Of a DNA stretch of 64,000 nucleotides, positions 44,163 through 53,804 are shown one piece after another. Under the pieces are notes generated by a model, which saw only the letters and a program-made list of their open reading frames with translations, did no database searches and was not told the origin of the DNA. Source of the stretch: Candidatus Methanohalarchaeum thermophilum (lineage in GTDB: Archaea > Halobacteriota > Methanonatronarchaeia > Methanonatronarchaeales > Methanonatronarchaeaceae). The translations under genes and the position numbers were made by a program. The stretch covers positions 62,001-126,000 of the forward strand of contig MSDW01000002.1 in assembly GCA_001914405.1 (NCBI GenBank). Reading direction: 5' to 3'. Numbering within the stretch: the stretch's first letter is position 1; each line of letters starts with the position of its first letter.

Positions 44163-45095
44163 ATGTTAGAAAAAGGTATTCTAAGTTCTGGGTTTATAGT
44201 AACTGATTTAATTAGTGAGGGTTTAGACAAAATCAGGTTAGAGGCTATTTCTTTTTTAAAGAACTCCGGCATTAAGTTACTTGTTGCTATAGCCATAGTC
44301 CTTATTGGTTATTTAGTAGCTAAAAAAACCGTTAAATACTTAGGTAGGCCAGTAGCTAAATGGCTAAAAAGGCCCGAGTTAATTAAACCTTTTTTAAGGT
44401 TATTAAAATACCTTATAATATTTATATCAATATTAGTTGCACTAAACGTAATTGGAGTAAACCTAGAAGGAATTCTATTAAGTGCAACCGTTATTTCAGT
44501 TATAATCGGTATTGTAATAGCTCCAATAGCTACAAATTTTATTTCCGGAGCATTCTTGCTTTCTGAAAGACCTTACGAGGTTGGTGACTTAATCTACTTG
44601 CCTAACCTAGATGAAACTGGATACGTTAAGAAAATTACAATATCCCATACAAAATTAACTACCCTTGAAAAAACAAGTTTAGTGGTCCCTAACCAAAGAA
44701 TGAGAGAAACTGATGTAATTAACTACTCTGCAGATGACTTAAGGATTAGAAGAGAAATCCCATTTACAATAAGCTACGATAGCAGTATCGAAGAAGCCAA
44801 GAAAATTGCAACCAAATCTGCTAAAGAGGTCGATGGAGTTATCTCCCAAGAAAGCAACATAAGTATAATGTATAAAAGCTATTCTCTGTATCCCACAGTC
44901 CTAGTCGAAGAATTCGCTGATAGTGGAATCAATCTAAAATTAAGATATTGGCTAAAGAACCCATATTATCTTCCATCCAAGCACTCAAAAGTCTCGGAAA
45001 AATTATTTGAGAACTTAAAAGAAAGCAAAGTAGAAATACCCTACCCACATAGAGTAGTCCTAAGTAAAAAGGAAAGTGACTTCAGCAAAGAATAG
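44163..45095 (+). CDS. Small-conductance mechanosensitive channel (MscS)
   Basis: The 310-residue protein has three membrane helices (IKLLVAIAIVLIGYLVAKK, YLIIFISILVALNVIG, and the pore-lining IVIAPIATNFISGAFLL) followed by the beta domain (RPYEVGDLIYLPNLDETGYVKKITISHTKLTT) and cytoplasmic alpha/beta domain. MscS channels release solutes under osmotic downshock, fitting a halophile. It follows an unknown helical gene by 5 bases. Confidence 0.92.
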   Translation: MLEKGILSSGFIVTDLISEGLDKIRLEAISFLKNSGIKLLVAIAIVLIGYLVAKKTVKYLGRPVAKWLKRPELIKPFLRLLKYLIIFISILVALNVIGVNLEGILLSATVISVIIGIVIAPIATNFISGAFLLSERPYEVGDLIYLPNLDETGYVKKITISHTKLTTLEKTSLVVPNQRMRETDVINYSADDLRIRREIPFTISYDSSIEEAKKIATKSAKEVDGVISQESNISIMYKSYSLYPTVLVEEFADSGINLKLRYWLKNPYYLPSKHSKVSEKLFENLKESKVEIPYPHRVVLSKKESDFSKE

Positions 45096-45146
45096 ATAAA
45101 CAGAAAATAACTTCATACAATCCAAAAAAAACCGAAAAACATTAAT

Positions 45147-45557
45147 TTAATGTACAGAGATTACTTCACATTCACAGTTTTCCTTCAAAAAATGATCCAC
45201 CCTCTTTGTTCCCATAAATTTCCTAGTTATTTTGTTCCAGACCGATTTTTCTTTCCTACCTACAACAACAAGATCCGGATCCACTCTCACTATCTCCTCC
45301 AAGATCGATTCTTCAACTAAAAATCCTTCCTTAATGACCAAACTAGCTTCAAAATTCCCTACCTTATCCCTTATCTCCCTCATCAACTCAGCTTCAGTTA
45401 TAGTATCCCCATTTTGAAACAAATTCACATGCAATATAACTAATTCCGCTTCATGTTCCTTAGACAGCTCCATCGCTTTTTCCAACGTTCTCTTATTTTG
45501 ATACTTAATCGGAAAACGAATCGGAGTCAAAATCCTCCTAATATCCTCTTCAACCAC
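45147..45557 (-). CDS. Universal stress protein (UspA family)
   Basis: The 136-residue protein has ILTPIRFPIKYQNKRTLEKAMELSKEHEAELVILHVN at the start and PDLVVVGRKEKSVWNKITRKFMGTKRVDHFLKENCECEVISVH at the end, the nucleotide-binding site of ATP-type Usp being only partly kept (GRKEKS...G). Such proteins often sit beside transporters and may regulate them; a permease lies on the other strand. Confidence 0.8.
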   Translation of the reverse strand: MVEEDIRRILTPIRFPIKYQNKRTLEKAMELSKEHEAELVILHVNLFQNGDTITEAELMREIRDKVGNFEASLVIKEGFLVEESILEEIVRVDPDLVVVGRKEKSVWNKITRKFMGTKRVDHFLKENCECEVISVH

Positions 45558-45654
45558 CTAAAAAACCCCCATAAAACCCAAAACTCCATCCAATAACACA
45601 AAAAGCAATTAAATGTTATTTGTTTTTATTTTAGATTAAATCTTTTCAAGGCCT

Positions 45655-45711
45655 ATGAACTAACCCTTAGCTTACCATTTTTCCGCTCGTGAGGAAGAGG
45701 TCTTAGTGACC
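45655..45711 (+). mobile_element. Solo hairpin element (degenerate)
   Basis: ATGAACTAACCCTTAGCTTACC, a loop, CGCTCGTGAGGAAGAGG and TCTTAGTGACC resemble the 5' tip of the elements at 12238 and 52104 joined directly to a 3' tip. The flank (TTAAGAAAATAAG) is a weak version of the usual target. Confidence 0.4.
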
Positions 45712-45765
45712 TTAAGAAAATAAGAATGATTATTATACTTTAATCTATTTAATTGTTCTTAGGGG

Positions 45766-47184
45766 GTGAGGTTTTTTTCTGGTTCTGTTGGGGGAAATAT
45801 TGAAGGTGAGAAACCTGAGTCTTCTTTTAAGGAGGATAAAGGACATTCTACTATTGTTGAAGAAGATATTGAATTAGAGCGGACTATTGGGTTGGCTGGA
45901 GCGTTTACTGTTGGTATTGGAACAATGATTGGAGCAGGTATATTTGTTTTTCCAGGTATTGCTGTAGGATATGCAGGCCCAGCTGCTGCTATTTCTTTTG
46001 TTATAGGTGGATTAATTGCCTTAATAGTTGCTTTACCTACTTCTGAGTTGGCTACAGCTATGCCTAGAAGCGGAGGTGGATATTATTTTATCTCAAGAGG
46101 AATGGGGTCTTTCTTTGGTTCAATGGTTGGAATTAGTCTGTGGATTGGGTTAATTTTTGCATCCTCCTTTTATCTAATGGGTTTTGGGTTTTATGGCAAG
46201 GAGGTTTTGGTGGATTTAGGCGTTCGTTTAAGTGTAGATCCAATTGTTATAGCAATTCTTTTTGGATTAATTTTGATTTTGGTTAGTATATTTGGCACAG
46301 AAAATAGTGCAAAGTTGCAGAACCTTGTTGTTTTAATTTTACTCGGTACATTAGCAGTTTTTTTAGGTTATGGAAGTCTTGATTCTTTTGTTTTTCTTGG
46401 AGGTAATAGAGTTTCTGAGGATTTTTTCTCTTCTGGGTTTTTTCCAATTTTTAGTACTGCAGCATTGGTATTTACTTCTTATCTTGGTTTTGCACAGGTA
46501 GCAACGATAGCTGGAGATATTAAAAAACCTGGAAAAAATTTACCATTAGCAATGATTGTTTCTGTTTTAGTTGTAACTACATTATATGTTTTAACTATTT
46601 TTGTTTCCACTAGTGTGTTTAATAGCGCTGATTTATTTTTATTTGGTGAAACTGCGATTATTGAAGTTTCAAAGGCGGTTTTAGGGCCATTAGGTGGAGT
46701 CGTGATCTTGTTCGCAGGTTTATTAGCTACTTTTTCTAGTGCAAATGCTTCAATATTAGCTTCTTCTAGAGCTCTATATAGTGTTAGCAGGGACGCTATT
46801 TTACCGAAGAAGTTGAGTAAAATAAATCTAAAATATGGAACCCCTCATATAGCTTTAATTTTAGCTACTCCTCTAATAGTGGGACTTATTCTATTTGGTA
46901 GAGTTGAGATCCTAGCAGAGGTTGCTTCTTTTCTTCACTTAGTAATGTATGGTTTGATGTGTTTTGCCTTAGTTTTCTTAAGGAGAATGAACCCAAGTTG
47001 GTATAACCCAAAATTTACGGTTCCCTTGTACCCCTACCTACCTATTCTAGGTGGTTTGCTAAGTTTCTCCTTAATTTTCTTCATGGAGCTCCTAACCAAA
47101 TTAATTGGAGTAACTATATTGATCCTCTCTATTTCCTGGTATATTACTTATGCAAAGGATATTGAACTAAAGGGGGTTGAATAA
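45766..47184 (+). CDS. APC family amino acid permease
   Basis: The 472-residue protein has a charged N-terminus ([33 protein letters not shown]) and 12 membrane helices. [13 protein letters not shown] is the substrate-binding unwound helix of APC transporters. GTG start, GGGG upstream. A Usp-like gene overlaps or follows at once, a pairing common in archaea, where the Usp domain may gate the permease. Confidence 0.9.
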   Translation: MRFFSGSVGGNIEGEKPESSFKEDKGHSTIVEEDIELERTIGLAGAFTVGIGTMIGAGIFVFPGIAVGYAGPAAAISFVIGGLIALIVALPTSELATAMPRSGGGYYFISRGMGSFFGSMVGISLWIGLIFASSFYLMGFGFYGKEVLVDLGVRLSVDPIVIAILFGLILILVSIFGTENSAKLQNLVVLILLGTLAVFLGYGSLDSFVFLGGNRVSEDFFSSGFFPIFSTAALVFTSYLGFAQVATIAGDIKKPGKNLPLAMIVSVLVVTTLYVLTIFVSTSVFNSADLFLFGETAIIEVSKAVLGPLGGVVILFAGLLATFSSANASILASSRALYSVSRDAILPKKLSKINLKYGTPHIALILATPLIVGLILFGRVEILAEVASFLHLVMYGLMCFALVFLRRMNPSWYNPKFTVPLYPYLPILGGLLSFSLIFFMELLTKLIGVTILILSISWYITYAKDIELKGVE

Positions 47185-47852
47185 TCAAACCTAATATATT
47201 AGTTCCAATCGAGGTAATGAACCGTGAATCAATCTCAGTAGGAATATATGACCTATTATCCAAATCCAAGGTAATTTTATTGGGTTTACATGAGTTACCA
47301 GAGCAGACTCCCGTTGATCAAGGTAGAATGCAATTTCAGGAAAAGATCAAGTCAAAGCTCTCAGATTATTCAGAATCCATGGAAGAAAGAGGTATACAAG
47401 TATCGACCAAGTTAGTTTTCACTCATAAGTTAGAAGATACAATTAAAAGAGTTATCAAAGAAGAAAACCCTAGTGGTTTTTTAATATTGAATCCAGTGAC
47501 TAAAATAGAAAAAATACTATTGCTAGCGAAAACCCCTGAAAAACTGGATGGATTACATCAATTATGTAAAGAAATGGGGTTGAGCAAAAAAGAATTTGGA
47601 TTCTGGCTTCTAGGAAAAAAAGAAAATAAAGGGGATTTTTTGGAATATTTAGAACAATTAGAAAACCAAAAAAATGTAATTGAAAAAAGATTCGTCAAAA
47701 GAGACAAACTAATAGACGAAATCAGTGAAAAAAGTTCAATATACGACACAATATTCATGGAGGAAATAGGAGAAAGATTTTGGGAGCTTGGAATTAAACT
47801 GCCAGAAAAAATAGCAAAATCCTCCTTAGGACCAATATTAGTAATCAATTGA
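47181..47852 (+). CDS. Usp-like protein after the APC permease
   Basis: The product has a UspA-like first strand ([25 protein letters not shown]) that begins before the first ATG (47217). Only ATA/ATC codons (47181-47186) are placed correctly after AAGGGGGTTGA, so a non-AUG start is likely. The middle includes a nucleotide-binding-like stretch (SGFLILNP) and a long insertion ([20 protein letters not shown]). It ends [10 protein letters not shown]. Function in permease control is inferred. Confidence 0.6.
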   Translation: MIKPNILVPIEVMNRESISVGIYDLLSKSKVILLGLHELPEQTPVDQGRMQFQEKIKSKLSDYSESMEERGIQVSTKLVFTHKLEDTIKRVIKEENPSGFLILNPVTKIEKILLLAKTPEKLDGLHQLCKEMGLSKKEFGFWLLGKKENKGDFLEYLEQLENQKNVIEKRFVKRDKLIDEISEKSSIYDTIFMEEIGERFWELGIKLPEKIAKSSLGPILVIN

Positions 47853-48038
47853 TGATATCCAACCAATGTCCCCTCCGCCCCAAAGGACGGAAGTTCCCAA
47901 TAACGAAAAAACCGTCTAAACACAACGGACTTCAGAACATCCAAAGCATAGGAGATTTAGGCTTTCCCTAACACAGTCTTTAGTATACAAGGAAACTATT
48001 TCCAACAGGAGTCATGTAATAAGTCACTTCACGCATAT
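47853..48038 (-). other. Possible reversed, degenerate noncoding element
   Basis: On the minus strand the segment starts GTGAAGTGAC (48035 downwards), like the 5' tips of families C and D, and near its other end has CCGTCCTTTGGGGCGGAGGGG. No 3' tip with flank is clear. There is no gene. Confidence 0.35.
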
Positions 48039-48980
48039 TTACTGAATCAATGTATATGTTACTCCATAAGAGGCTAAAATCGAGATAATGAATGCTAGTA
48101 TCCACATTATGACGGTTTTAGTTATTTTATTTTTTGATATACCGCTTTTTCCTGCTACAAGCCCGGAACCTATTATAGAAGAAATGATTGCTTCGTTAAA
48201 TGATATTGGAACCCCGAAATAGGTTGCTATTTGTGCTAGTACGCTTGTTGTAAATAATGCTGAAACTGCTCTTCTAGGGCCTAACCTAGAGTATTCTCTT
48301 GATACTGATTCTATTATTCTTGGACTCCCAGTCCAAGCTCCTATAGTCATCCCTATTCCAGCAAAGACCAAGAGATATGTAATGTTTATATCTATTACAT
48401 TTAGTAATGGACCAATTGCTAGGCCTGCTCTGTTAGCCCCTGCCGTGTAAGCAGTGTATACACCTATCAATAAAAGTACATATTTAATTTGGTCTTCTCT
48501 ATTTTCTTTATCCACACTCTTCCTCAGAACTAAAGCTCCAAAGTACCCCATTATTATAGCAACAGGAGGAATCCCTAGCCAGAAAACAAGGATCGTATTA
48601 AATTGACTAAAAGAAATACTTCCTCCTGCAGCAAGTCCTACACCTAGTACACTACCAGTTAAAGTAAAAACTGAGGGCATTGGATATTTTAATATTATAC
48701 TTATTACAATCAAAGAAGAAGCAGTTATTAAAACTACTGCAGCCATTAGTGGAGTTATAGAAATTCCCGTAACGAGTTCTTTACCTATAGTATTCGCAAC
48801 CGACCCCCCCTGAGTTATTGCACCTATAAAAGACATTATTCCTACTACCATCGAAGCCGTTAATATCGATATAGCACCAGAAGATGTCACAGGACCAAAA
48901 GAAGATGCATTATTAACGCCAATAACCCAAGAAGTAAATAACCCACCCAAAAAAGCTAAAAAAACTATAAGTAAATCCAT
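48039..48980 (-). CDS. PiT family inorganic phosphate permease
   Basis: The 313-residue protein has about nine membrane helices and the repeat signature of PiT transporters: SWVIGVNNASSFGPVTSSGAIS in the N-terminal half and AYTAGANRAGLAIGPL in the second (usually GANDxANAxGP). The D of GAND is replaced by N in both halves, which may alter ion coupling. It carries phosphate, or sulfate in some relatives, with a cation. Confidence 0.83.
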   Translation of the reverse strand: MDLLIVFLAFLGGLFTSWVIGVNNASSFGPVTSSGAISILTASMVVGIMSFIGAITQGGSVANTIGKELVTGISITPLMAAVVLITASSLIVISIILKYPMPSVFTLTGSVLGVGLAAGGSISFSQFNTILVFWLGIPPVAIIMGYFGALVLRKSVDKENREDQIKYVLLLIGVYTAYTAGANRAGLAIGPLLNVIDINITYLLVFAGIGMTIGAWTGSPRIIESVSREYSRLGPRRAVSALFTTSVLAQIATYFGVPISFNEAIISSIIGSGLVAGKSGISKNKITKTVIMWILAFIISILASYGVTYTLIQ

Positions 48981-49110
48981 TTCTCAACCACTCCCCTAGA
49001 TCTTTTTCCCTGAAAAATTATTCTTTCACTCCTCTTGTAATTTTTCAGCGATTTAGCTCTTCCAGGTTTTTTCGTAAATTATATATTTCCACGATTGTAG
49101 ATATTTATAT

Positions 49111-49467
49111 ATGTTAGATTTTTTCACATTGGGATTGCCTATTGCAGTAGGATTTATTCTTATTATCCCTATTCTAGGAGTTATTTTAACCATATGGGTG
49201 ATTTACGATAGTATTGTAATCGAAGAAGAGATGATGCCACTTGAAAAAATAATATGGATACTAGCAGCATTTATATTACCAATAATAGGCCCAATAGTTT
49301 ACTATATTATTGTCAAGAAAAATGAAAAGTCTCTTTTCGAAGGAAACAACATAAGAATGAGACAAAGTGATTTAGATAAACTCGATAAACTCCATCAATT
49401 AAAAGAAAAAGGAATTATAACCGAAAAAGAGTTTAAAGAAAAGAAGAAAAAAATCCTAGAGAAATAG
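49111..49467 (+). CDS. PLDc_N/SHOCT membrane protein
   Basis: The 118-residue protein has two membrane helices (IAVGFILIIPILGVILTIWVIYDSI and EKIIWILAAFILPIIGPIVYYIIVKK), the PLD-nuclease N-terminal (PLDc_N) pattern, and a C-terminal SHOCT motif (LDKLDKLHQLKEKGIITEKEFKEKKKKIL). Such proteins are probably membrane-anchored scaffolds; no activity is known. Confidence 0.75.
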   Translation: MLDFFTLGLPIAVGFILIIPILGVILTIWVIYDSIVIEEEMMPLEKIIWILAAFILPIIGPIVYYIIVKKNEKSLFEGNNIRMRQSDLDKLDKLHQLKEKGIITEKEFKEKKKKILEK

Positions 49468-49527
49468 ACCTCTCTAAAAGAATTCACTTAAGAAACATAT
49501 CTTTTTCTTTATTTTCCTTTATTTAAC

Positions 49528-49954
49528 TTATTTGGTGAAAAACCCCTCCTCAAATCTCTAATTTTATGTAGGAGAAATGAATCAGCACTAGACATTTTTA
49601 TTTGGAGGGGCCTAATAGGGGGGTTTTTTGTTGAGAGATTCCGAAGCATATAGGCCAAGTTCGAGCACCCAATTGCCTCGATAATTTAGGTTCTCCCGCC
49701 AAAGGGATACGTGGAAGACCTCGAAACGGAGCCCCAATAACCAGACCAGGCCCCATCACCAAGGCACAAGATAACAACGGACATAGGGACCCGTCCTGGG
49801 AAAACAGTTTAAGTCCTTGGAACCCGCTAACTAGACCCAAGCCATGCCCGGCATACAACCCCCAATAGAAACTACGAGCCTCAAAACCTGAAAGCACTCC
49901 AAATAGATGAAAACACCTCCCCAAATCTCTGATTTAGGTAGGTGAGGAGGCCAC
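49528..49954 (-). mobile_element. Noncoding element family A, reversed diverged copy
   Basis: The target TTTAAC (49522-49527) precedes the end TTATTTGGTGAAAAACC, and the other tip at 49954 is the complement of GTGGCCTCCTCACC. Read on minus, interior words GGTTCCAAGGACTTAAACTG, GAGGTCTTCCACGTATCC and TGCTCGAACTTGGCCTATATGC match the elements at 51145 and 60582. Conservation of these words in a reversed, diverged copy suggests selection on an RNA. Confidence 0.7.
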
Positions 49955-50002
49955 CATCTACCTAACAGAGTAAAGCACTTGATCATTAACCTTAAGCACT
50001 AC

Positions 50003-50315
50003 GTGACTTCCTCCCCTACCAAAATCAAGGGATTTTGGAGGGGGCTTCCAGAGTCAAGGGGTTTTTCTTCTTACCGCTGTCATCCAATCTCAGTCCTGGG
50101 CGGCGCTTATCTAGGAAGCTTTTTGGGGAGGTTCCCTGGCCCAAGCCAGCGAGCTTGGTAACCAGAACTCTTAATCTGTCCACGGGCTTTAGCTTTCGGC
50201 CACAACCCCTGCCTAGCTCACACCAAAACCTAAGACACGGAGCCACTTAAGCCTTATAGGTTGATTCATCCCCTCCCTAATCTCTTAATTAGGAAGGGGT
50301 CTTCTCAACCACCAA
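50003..50315 (+). mobile_element. Noncoding element family B
   Basis: 5' tip GTGACTTCCTCCCCTACC, hairpin CAAAATC/GATTTTGG, GGGGGCTT. Interior words GTCATCCAATCTCAGTCCTGGGCGG and GGCCACAACCCC are shared with the element at 58768. 3' tip GTTGATTCATCCCCTCCC, hairpin TAATC..GATTAGG, GTCTTCTCAACCACCAA, flank GATAAA. No coding potential. Confidence 0.72.
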
Positions 50316-50409
50316 GATAAACTACCTGCACAGCTGAGCCGTGGAATCCTCTCTTACTCTACTATAGAGAAATTATTTATTATTTTCTAAAAAAAAAGGT
50401 TCCTTATTT

Positions 50410-50805
50410 TTAGAGAGTTTCTTGATATACAACTGTTCTTGAGGTTATTTTTTCACTAAGATAATTAGCTAAGTGTTTTCTAACTTTGGGCCTAGTGTAT
50501 GGCAATATCAAAAGAAAACCAATCGAATCAGTGATCAAACCAGGCGAGATCAAAAAAGCAGCTCCTATTAATATTAACGTACCATCAATAAGATCTCTTG
50601 AAGGTGATCTCCCCTCATGTAACCTAGCTCTAAGCCTATTCCAAGTGTTAATTCCTTCAATCTTTGCAAAATAGCTTCCTACTGCCCCAGTCACTACCAC
50701 AACTCCTACGGTTTCCAAAAGCCCTATTATTTCAGCAACTTTCAAAAGAACCAAAAGATCCAATAAAGGCAGAGTAATGAAAATCAAAAGCAATTTGAAA
50801 ATCAT
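50410..50805 (-). CDS. fxsA: FxsA family membrane protein
   Basis: The 131-residue protein has the FxsA layout: LLLIFITLPLLDLLVLLKVAEIIGLLETVGVVVVTGAVGSYFA (two helices), RLHEGRSPSRDLIDGTLILIGAAFLISPGLITDSIGFLLILP, then a short tail. In E. coli FxsA relieves exclusion of phage T7 by F plasmid; in archaea its role is unknown. Normal length. Confidence 0.87.
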   Translation of the reverse strand: MIFKLLLIFITLPLLDLLVLLKVAEIIGLLETVGVVVVTGAVGSYFAKIEGINTWNRLRARLHEGRSPSRDLIDGTLILIGAAFLISPGLITDSIGFLLILPYTRPKVRKHLANYLSEKITSRTVVYQETL

Positions 50806-50854
50806 CTACTTATGTAAATAGTAACTAAGACCTAAATTTGTTTCCCAAAAACAA

Positions 50855-51144
50855 ATGAAGTGATCCACATAACAAGCCATAGAGCTTCGTGAAGAGGAAA
50901 CCCATCTCAAAACTAAAGCATTTTTATCCTTAGCTTACCAAGAAGTTACCTTTTTGGAGCAGAGACCCATCCATTAGGTGATATAGGAAACTACTAACTC
51001 TCAACTTCGATCCCTCGGTAGCTTTACACTACCCAACGCCACCTACCCAACCCATCAGTTTCTCTGAAAGATATAGCATGAAATCATTTCAAAAGTGTTA
51101 AGTATCCTCTGCTTTTAGGTTTATGGAAAGGGATGGACTTGGAG
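50855..51144 (+). mobile_element. Family C element, 3' truncated
   Basis: It begins with ATGAAGTGATCC, a decayed hairpin and AGAGCTT, and carries CTCGGTAGCTTTACACTACCCAACGCCACCTACCCAACC and TTTCTCTGAAAG, shared with 51588 and 17281. It stops without a 3' tip where the family A element at 51145 begins, so a later insertion or deletion removed its end. Confidence 0.6.
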
Positions 51145-51553
51145 AGTGACCTCCTCACCTACCTAAATCAAGATTTTGGAAGGTGCTTCTATCCATTCAC
51201 AAGACCGGTATCCGAGATTAGTGCCTTGTTGCACGATAGTCTTCCAAGGCGAACACGGTTCGCCATTCCTTGCAGGTTCCCAGGGCTTACACTTGTTTTC
51301 AGGACTCATCACCTATATCCATCACTATTTTCTGCCCGGGTTTAGGGTTCGGTCACTTGAACCCCGTTCCAAGTCTTCCCACGTATCCATTGCTGAAGAG
51401 CCTATTGCCCAAACACTCGGCTGTTCGGACTCGACATATAGACTTGGAACCTCTCTAAGCAATAGAATATTTTGTTTCTCTACTACATAAAACAACCCCA
51501 ATTCATCACCCACCTAAATCAAAGATTTAGAAAGGTAACTTCTTGGTTAATAG
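51145..51553 (+). mobile_element. Noncoding element family A, copy 1
   Basis: This 409-base element is almost identical to that at 60582-60990 (only about ten differences by eye). Tips: GTGACCTCCTCACCTACC plus hairpin and AAGGTGCTT at the 5' side; CATCACCCACCTAAATC, hairpin, GACTTCTTGGTTAATAG and flank GTTAAA at the 3' side. Interior inverted words such as GGCGAACACGGTTCGCC suggest a structured RNA. ORFs in it do not resemble known proteins and differ between frames. Confidence 0.8.
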
Positions 51554-51587
51554 GTTAAAAGAATTAAAGGACGAATAGTGGAAGTCC

Positions 51588-51955
51588 GTGAAGTGACCTC
51601 ACAGCAAAGCTGTGGGGCTTCTCTGCGAGCAATTCTGCCTTCACACCGGGCTTCTCACATTCACCCAGTCAGCAGAGAACTTACGCATCGAATGAAACCA
51701 TCCTGCATGAGTGACAGGGTATTTTTTGGTCGCCCCTGCATATCTTAGGAGCTGTTACAAGCTCTCTGTAGCTTCACACTACTCGACGCCACCTCACCCC
51801 AACCTCTCGATTTCTTGAAAGGTAGAACATGTAAAACACCCAAAAACCCCACTTTTGGAATTAAAAGATACTTAGTAATATTATAATCTAAGTCTAACGG
51901 AATTCCCTCCCACAGCAAGCCATAAGGTTCCCTCCCTCACTCTACTATAAAGCCA
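51588..51955 (+). mobile_element. Family C element, 3' end unclear
   Basis: 5' tip GTGAAGTGACCTCACAGC with hairpin CACAGC/GCTGTG and GGGGCTT. Interior CTGTAGCTTCACACTACTCGACGCCACC and GATTTCTTGAAAGG match the copies at 17281 and 50855. Its last part (CACAGCAAGCCATAAGG...CTCACTCTACTATA) also occurs as a short fragment at 50331-50378. A decayed IS5-type fragment follows instead of a normal 3' tip. Confidence 0.65.
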
Positions 51956-52004
51956 GTTCTCACTAGTCACCCTGAAACAGGGAGACCAGGGAGCCGAAGA
52001 CAGA

Positions 52005-52096
52005 AAAACAATCAACGGAATCATATATGTTCTAGTAACTGGTTGTAAGTGGAGCGAATGTGCCTGAAAAATACGGATCCTTATGCCACAGCATAG
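52005..52096 (+). pseudogene. IS5-family transposase fragment
   Basis: The translation reads TINGIIYVLVTGCKWSEC and then, after shifts, PEKYGS and YATA. This is the conserved N-terminal block of IS5/DUF4096-type transposases (NGIxYVLxTGCxWxxxPxxYGSYxTxWRR). Only about 30 codons remain with two frame changes, so it is a relic. Confidence 0.6.
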
Positions 52097-52205
52097 GAGA
52101 CAAGTGAACTACCCCTACCTAACTCACTTTGTTCGTGAGGTAGGAGCTTCCAAGGACTTTTCCTGTATCATAATCTTATTTCGCTATTGATGCCTTGGTT
52201 AGGGG

Positions 52206-53223
52206 CTAGTTCACAACAGCCCCGTCTCCAGCCAAATAGGCAAGAGACCTATATAATATGTTTTTAGCTCCATTCAAATCAGCACTATAGTTCTCTAAAC
52301 CACAGATATTGCAATCAAATCTACCCTGTGTAGGTCTATCTATGTTCTCACTACCACAACAATGACAGGTCTTTGAACTAAAGCGTTCACTTATCTTGAT
52401 TACTCTTATTCCTTTTTCCTTGGCCTTATAAATAATCATCTCAGTTAGTTTGTAATAAGGCATTGTGTTCGATATCCGATTCATCCTAGCTCCCTTACCC
52501 GTATCTCTATTACCTAAACCCTTGAGGTCACCCAAAACAATCAACACATCTTGTTCATCTGCCTTTTCTACGATTTCTCTAGATATTTTGTGCAATCTAT
52601 CTTCAACAACCCTACTTTCCTTGTTTTTAACTTCTTTTACTTTGAACTTTGATTTCTCTTGTAGTTTTTTTCTTAAGTAAGCGTAATGTCCTCTAATCCC
52701 TCTAACACCTCTGCCATATAGGCTTAGGGTTCCCGTTGTCGGCTGTGGACACGGTCGCAGCCATAACCCTTTCACCCAAGTCGATGGCAAGGATGTTTTT
52801 GGGAGATTGTGGCTTTACTTCAAAACTAATTGATAAATGTAATTCGAAACCATAAGGTTTCCATACAACCTTAGAATCCTTTATTTCGTGTTCTTCTTTT
52901 ATTGGTTCATGTGGTTTTATTGGAACCCAAATACCACCATAAACGTTAGATATTGGTATCTTGGCCCAATAATCGAATTCTTTGGTATTTTTCGCTTCTT
53001 CAACCCTAAATGTGTCATTTCTTAGGAATAAAGGATAGGTATGTTGTTCCTTTAGCTTATCTTTTTGTATATATTTTTTCATAGCCTGTTTGGTCGCTGA
53101 ATACAAGTCATCAGTTTGTCCTCGGATGTATCCATTAGCATTAGATATTTCTTTGGTTAGTAGTCCTTTTTTTCTTTTTGTGGGTTCCAGTATCCTGCAG
53201 GTTATGGTTTTTTCAGCCTTCAT
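52206..53223 (-). pseudogene. tnpB: tnpB with one frameshift
   Basis: The N-terminal part (53223-52702; KTITCRILEPTKRKK...ILAIDLGERVMAATVS, RuvC I Asp) and C-terminal part (to 52206; LIVLGDLKGLGNRD, zinc finger CHCCGSENIDRPTQGRFDCNICG, YSADLNGAKNIL) overlap in different frames. A one-base change near 52725 splits them (GNPK versus LYGRGVRGIRGHY). RuvC II here has GDL where Glu is expected (E to D), so activity is doubtful even if rejoined. Confidence 0.8.
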
Positions 53224-53629
53224 CTTTCTTTGCCTTGGTTCTCTACATATTTTTTAAGTTGGTCATGGGTTACTTCTCCTGTTGTTATTAGGCAATAACT
53301 ATTTGACCAAAATACATTTTTCCAGAGTTTGTCTTCAACATCAAGTCTATTTCTTATTGACTTGCTTGTTCCTGTTTTTAATCCATTAATAAATTTTGTT
53401 AGGTTGGTTGTTGGTTTTGAAGAAAACAATATACGTATGTGGTCTTTGTCAACTTCTTGGTTAACTATTTCTATGTCATAGTTTTTTGCTATACCTTCTC
53501 GTTCTTTGCCTTAATTCATTTATTATCTCTTTGTTCGTGAATACCTTTCCTTCTATATTTAACTACCAATACCAAATGATAATCTAAGCTATACACTGAA
53601 TGCAAGGAAGATTCTAAACCATACCTCAT
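53220..53629 (-). pseudogene. tnpA: tnpA with frameshifts and altered HUH motif
   Basis: Readable pieces are YGLESSLHSVYSLDYHLVLVVKYRR, KVFTNKEIINELRQR, GIAKNYDIEIVNQEVDKDHIRILFSS and the C-terminal SYCLITTGEVTHDQLKKYVENQG. At least two frameshifts separate them. The HUH pair reads HIR instead of HxH, removing a metal ligand, so the protein was probably already inactive before the shifts. Confidence 0.75.
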
Positions 53630-53737
53630 ATTTGGTTACAACAATACATTACTACCCTACATACCAGAAAGGTTGTAGTGATTCATCCCCTACCTATCAA
53701 TGATCGAGGATAGGGATTTCTCACCAAAAAAGTTAAA

Positions 53738-53765
53738 TCTTTGATTAGGTAGGTGAGGAGGTCAC
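53738..53765 (-). repeat. Reversed 5' tip of an element
   Basis: The complement reads GTGACCTCCTCACCTACC then TAATCAAAGA, the first part of a family A type 5' tip. It abuts the 3' tip of the preceding element, so a second element, reversed and mostly lost, was at this site. Confidence 0.5.
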
Positions 53766-53804
53766 TTAATTTAAATAACTGTTAGAAATAAATTGTTTTT
53801 GTAG

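Larger units (their letters stand above)
52104..53731 (-). mobile_element. IS200/IS605 element, both genes broken
   Basis: On + the low end is GTGAACTACCCCTACC with hairpin AACTCACTTTGTTCGTGAGGTAGG, and the high end GTGATTCATCCCCTACC, hairpin, GGGATTTCTCACCAAAAAA, flank GTTAAA. It is a relative of the element at 9075 with tnpA then tnpB on the minus strand, both disrupted. Confidence 0.8.

Noticed and set aside
51176-51490. Open frames in the family A elements (about 100 codons, near-identical in both copies) as protein genes
   Set aside because: The frames are present only because the copies are near-identical; the diverged reversed copy at 49528 does not keep them, there is no ribosome site, and the sequence has stem-forming words.
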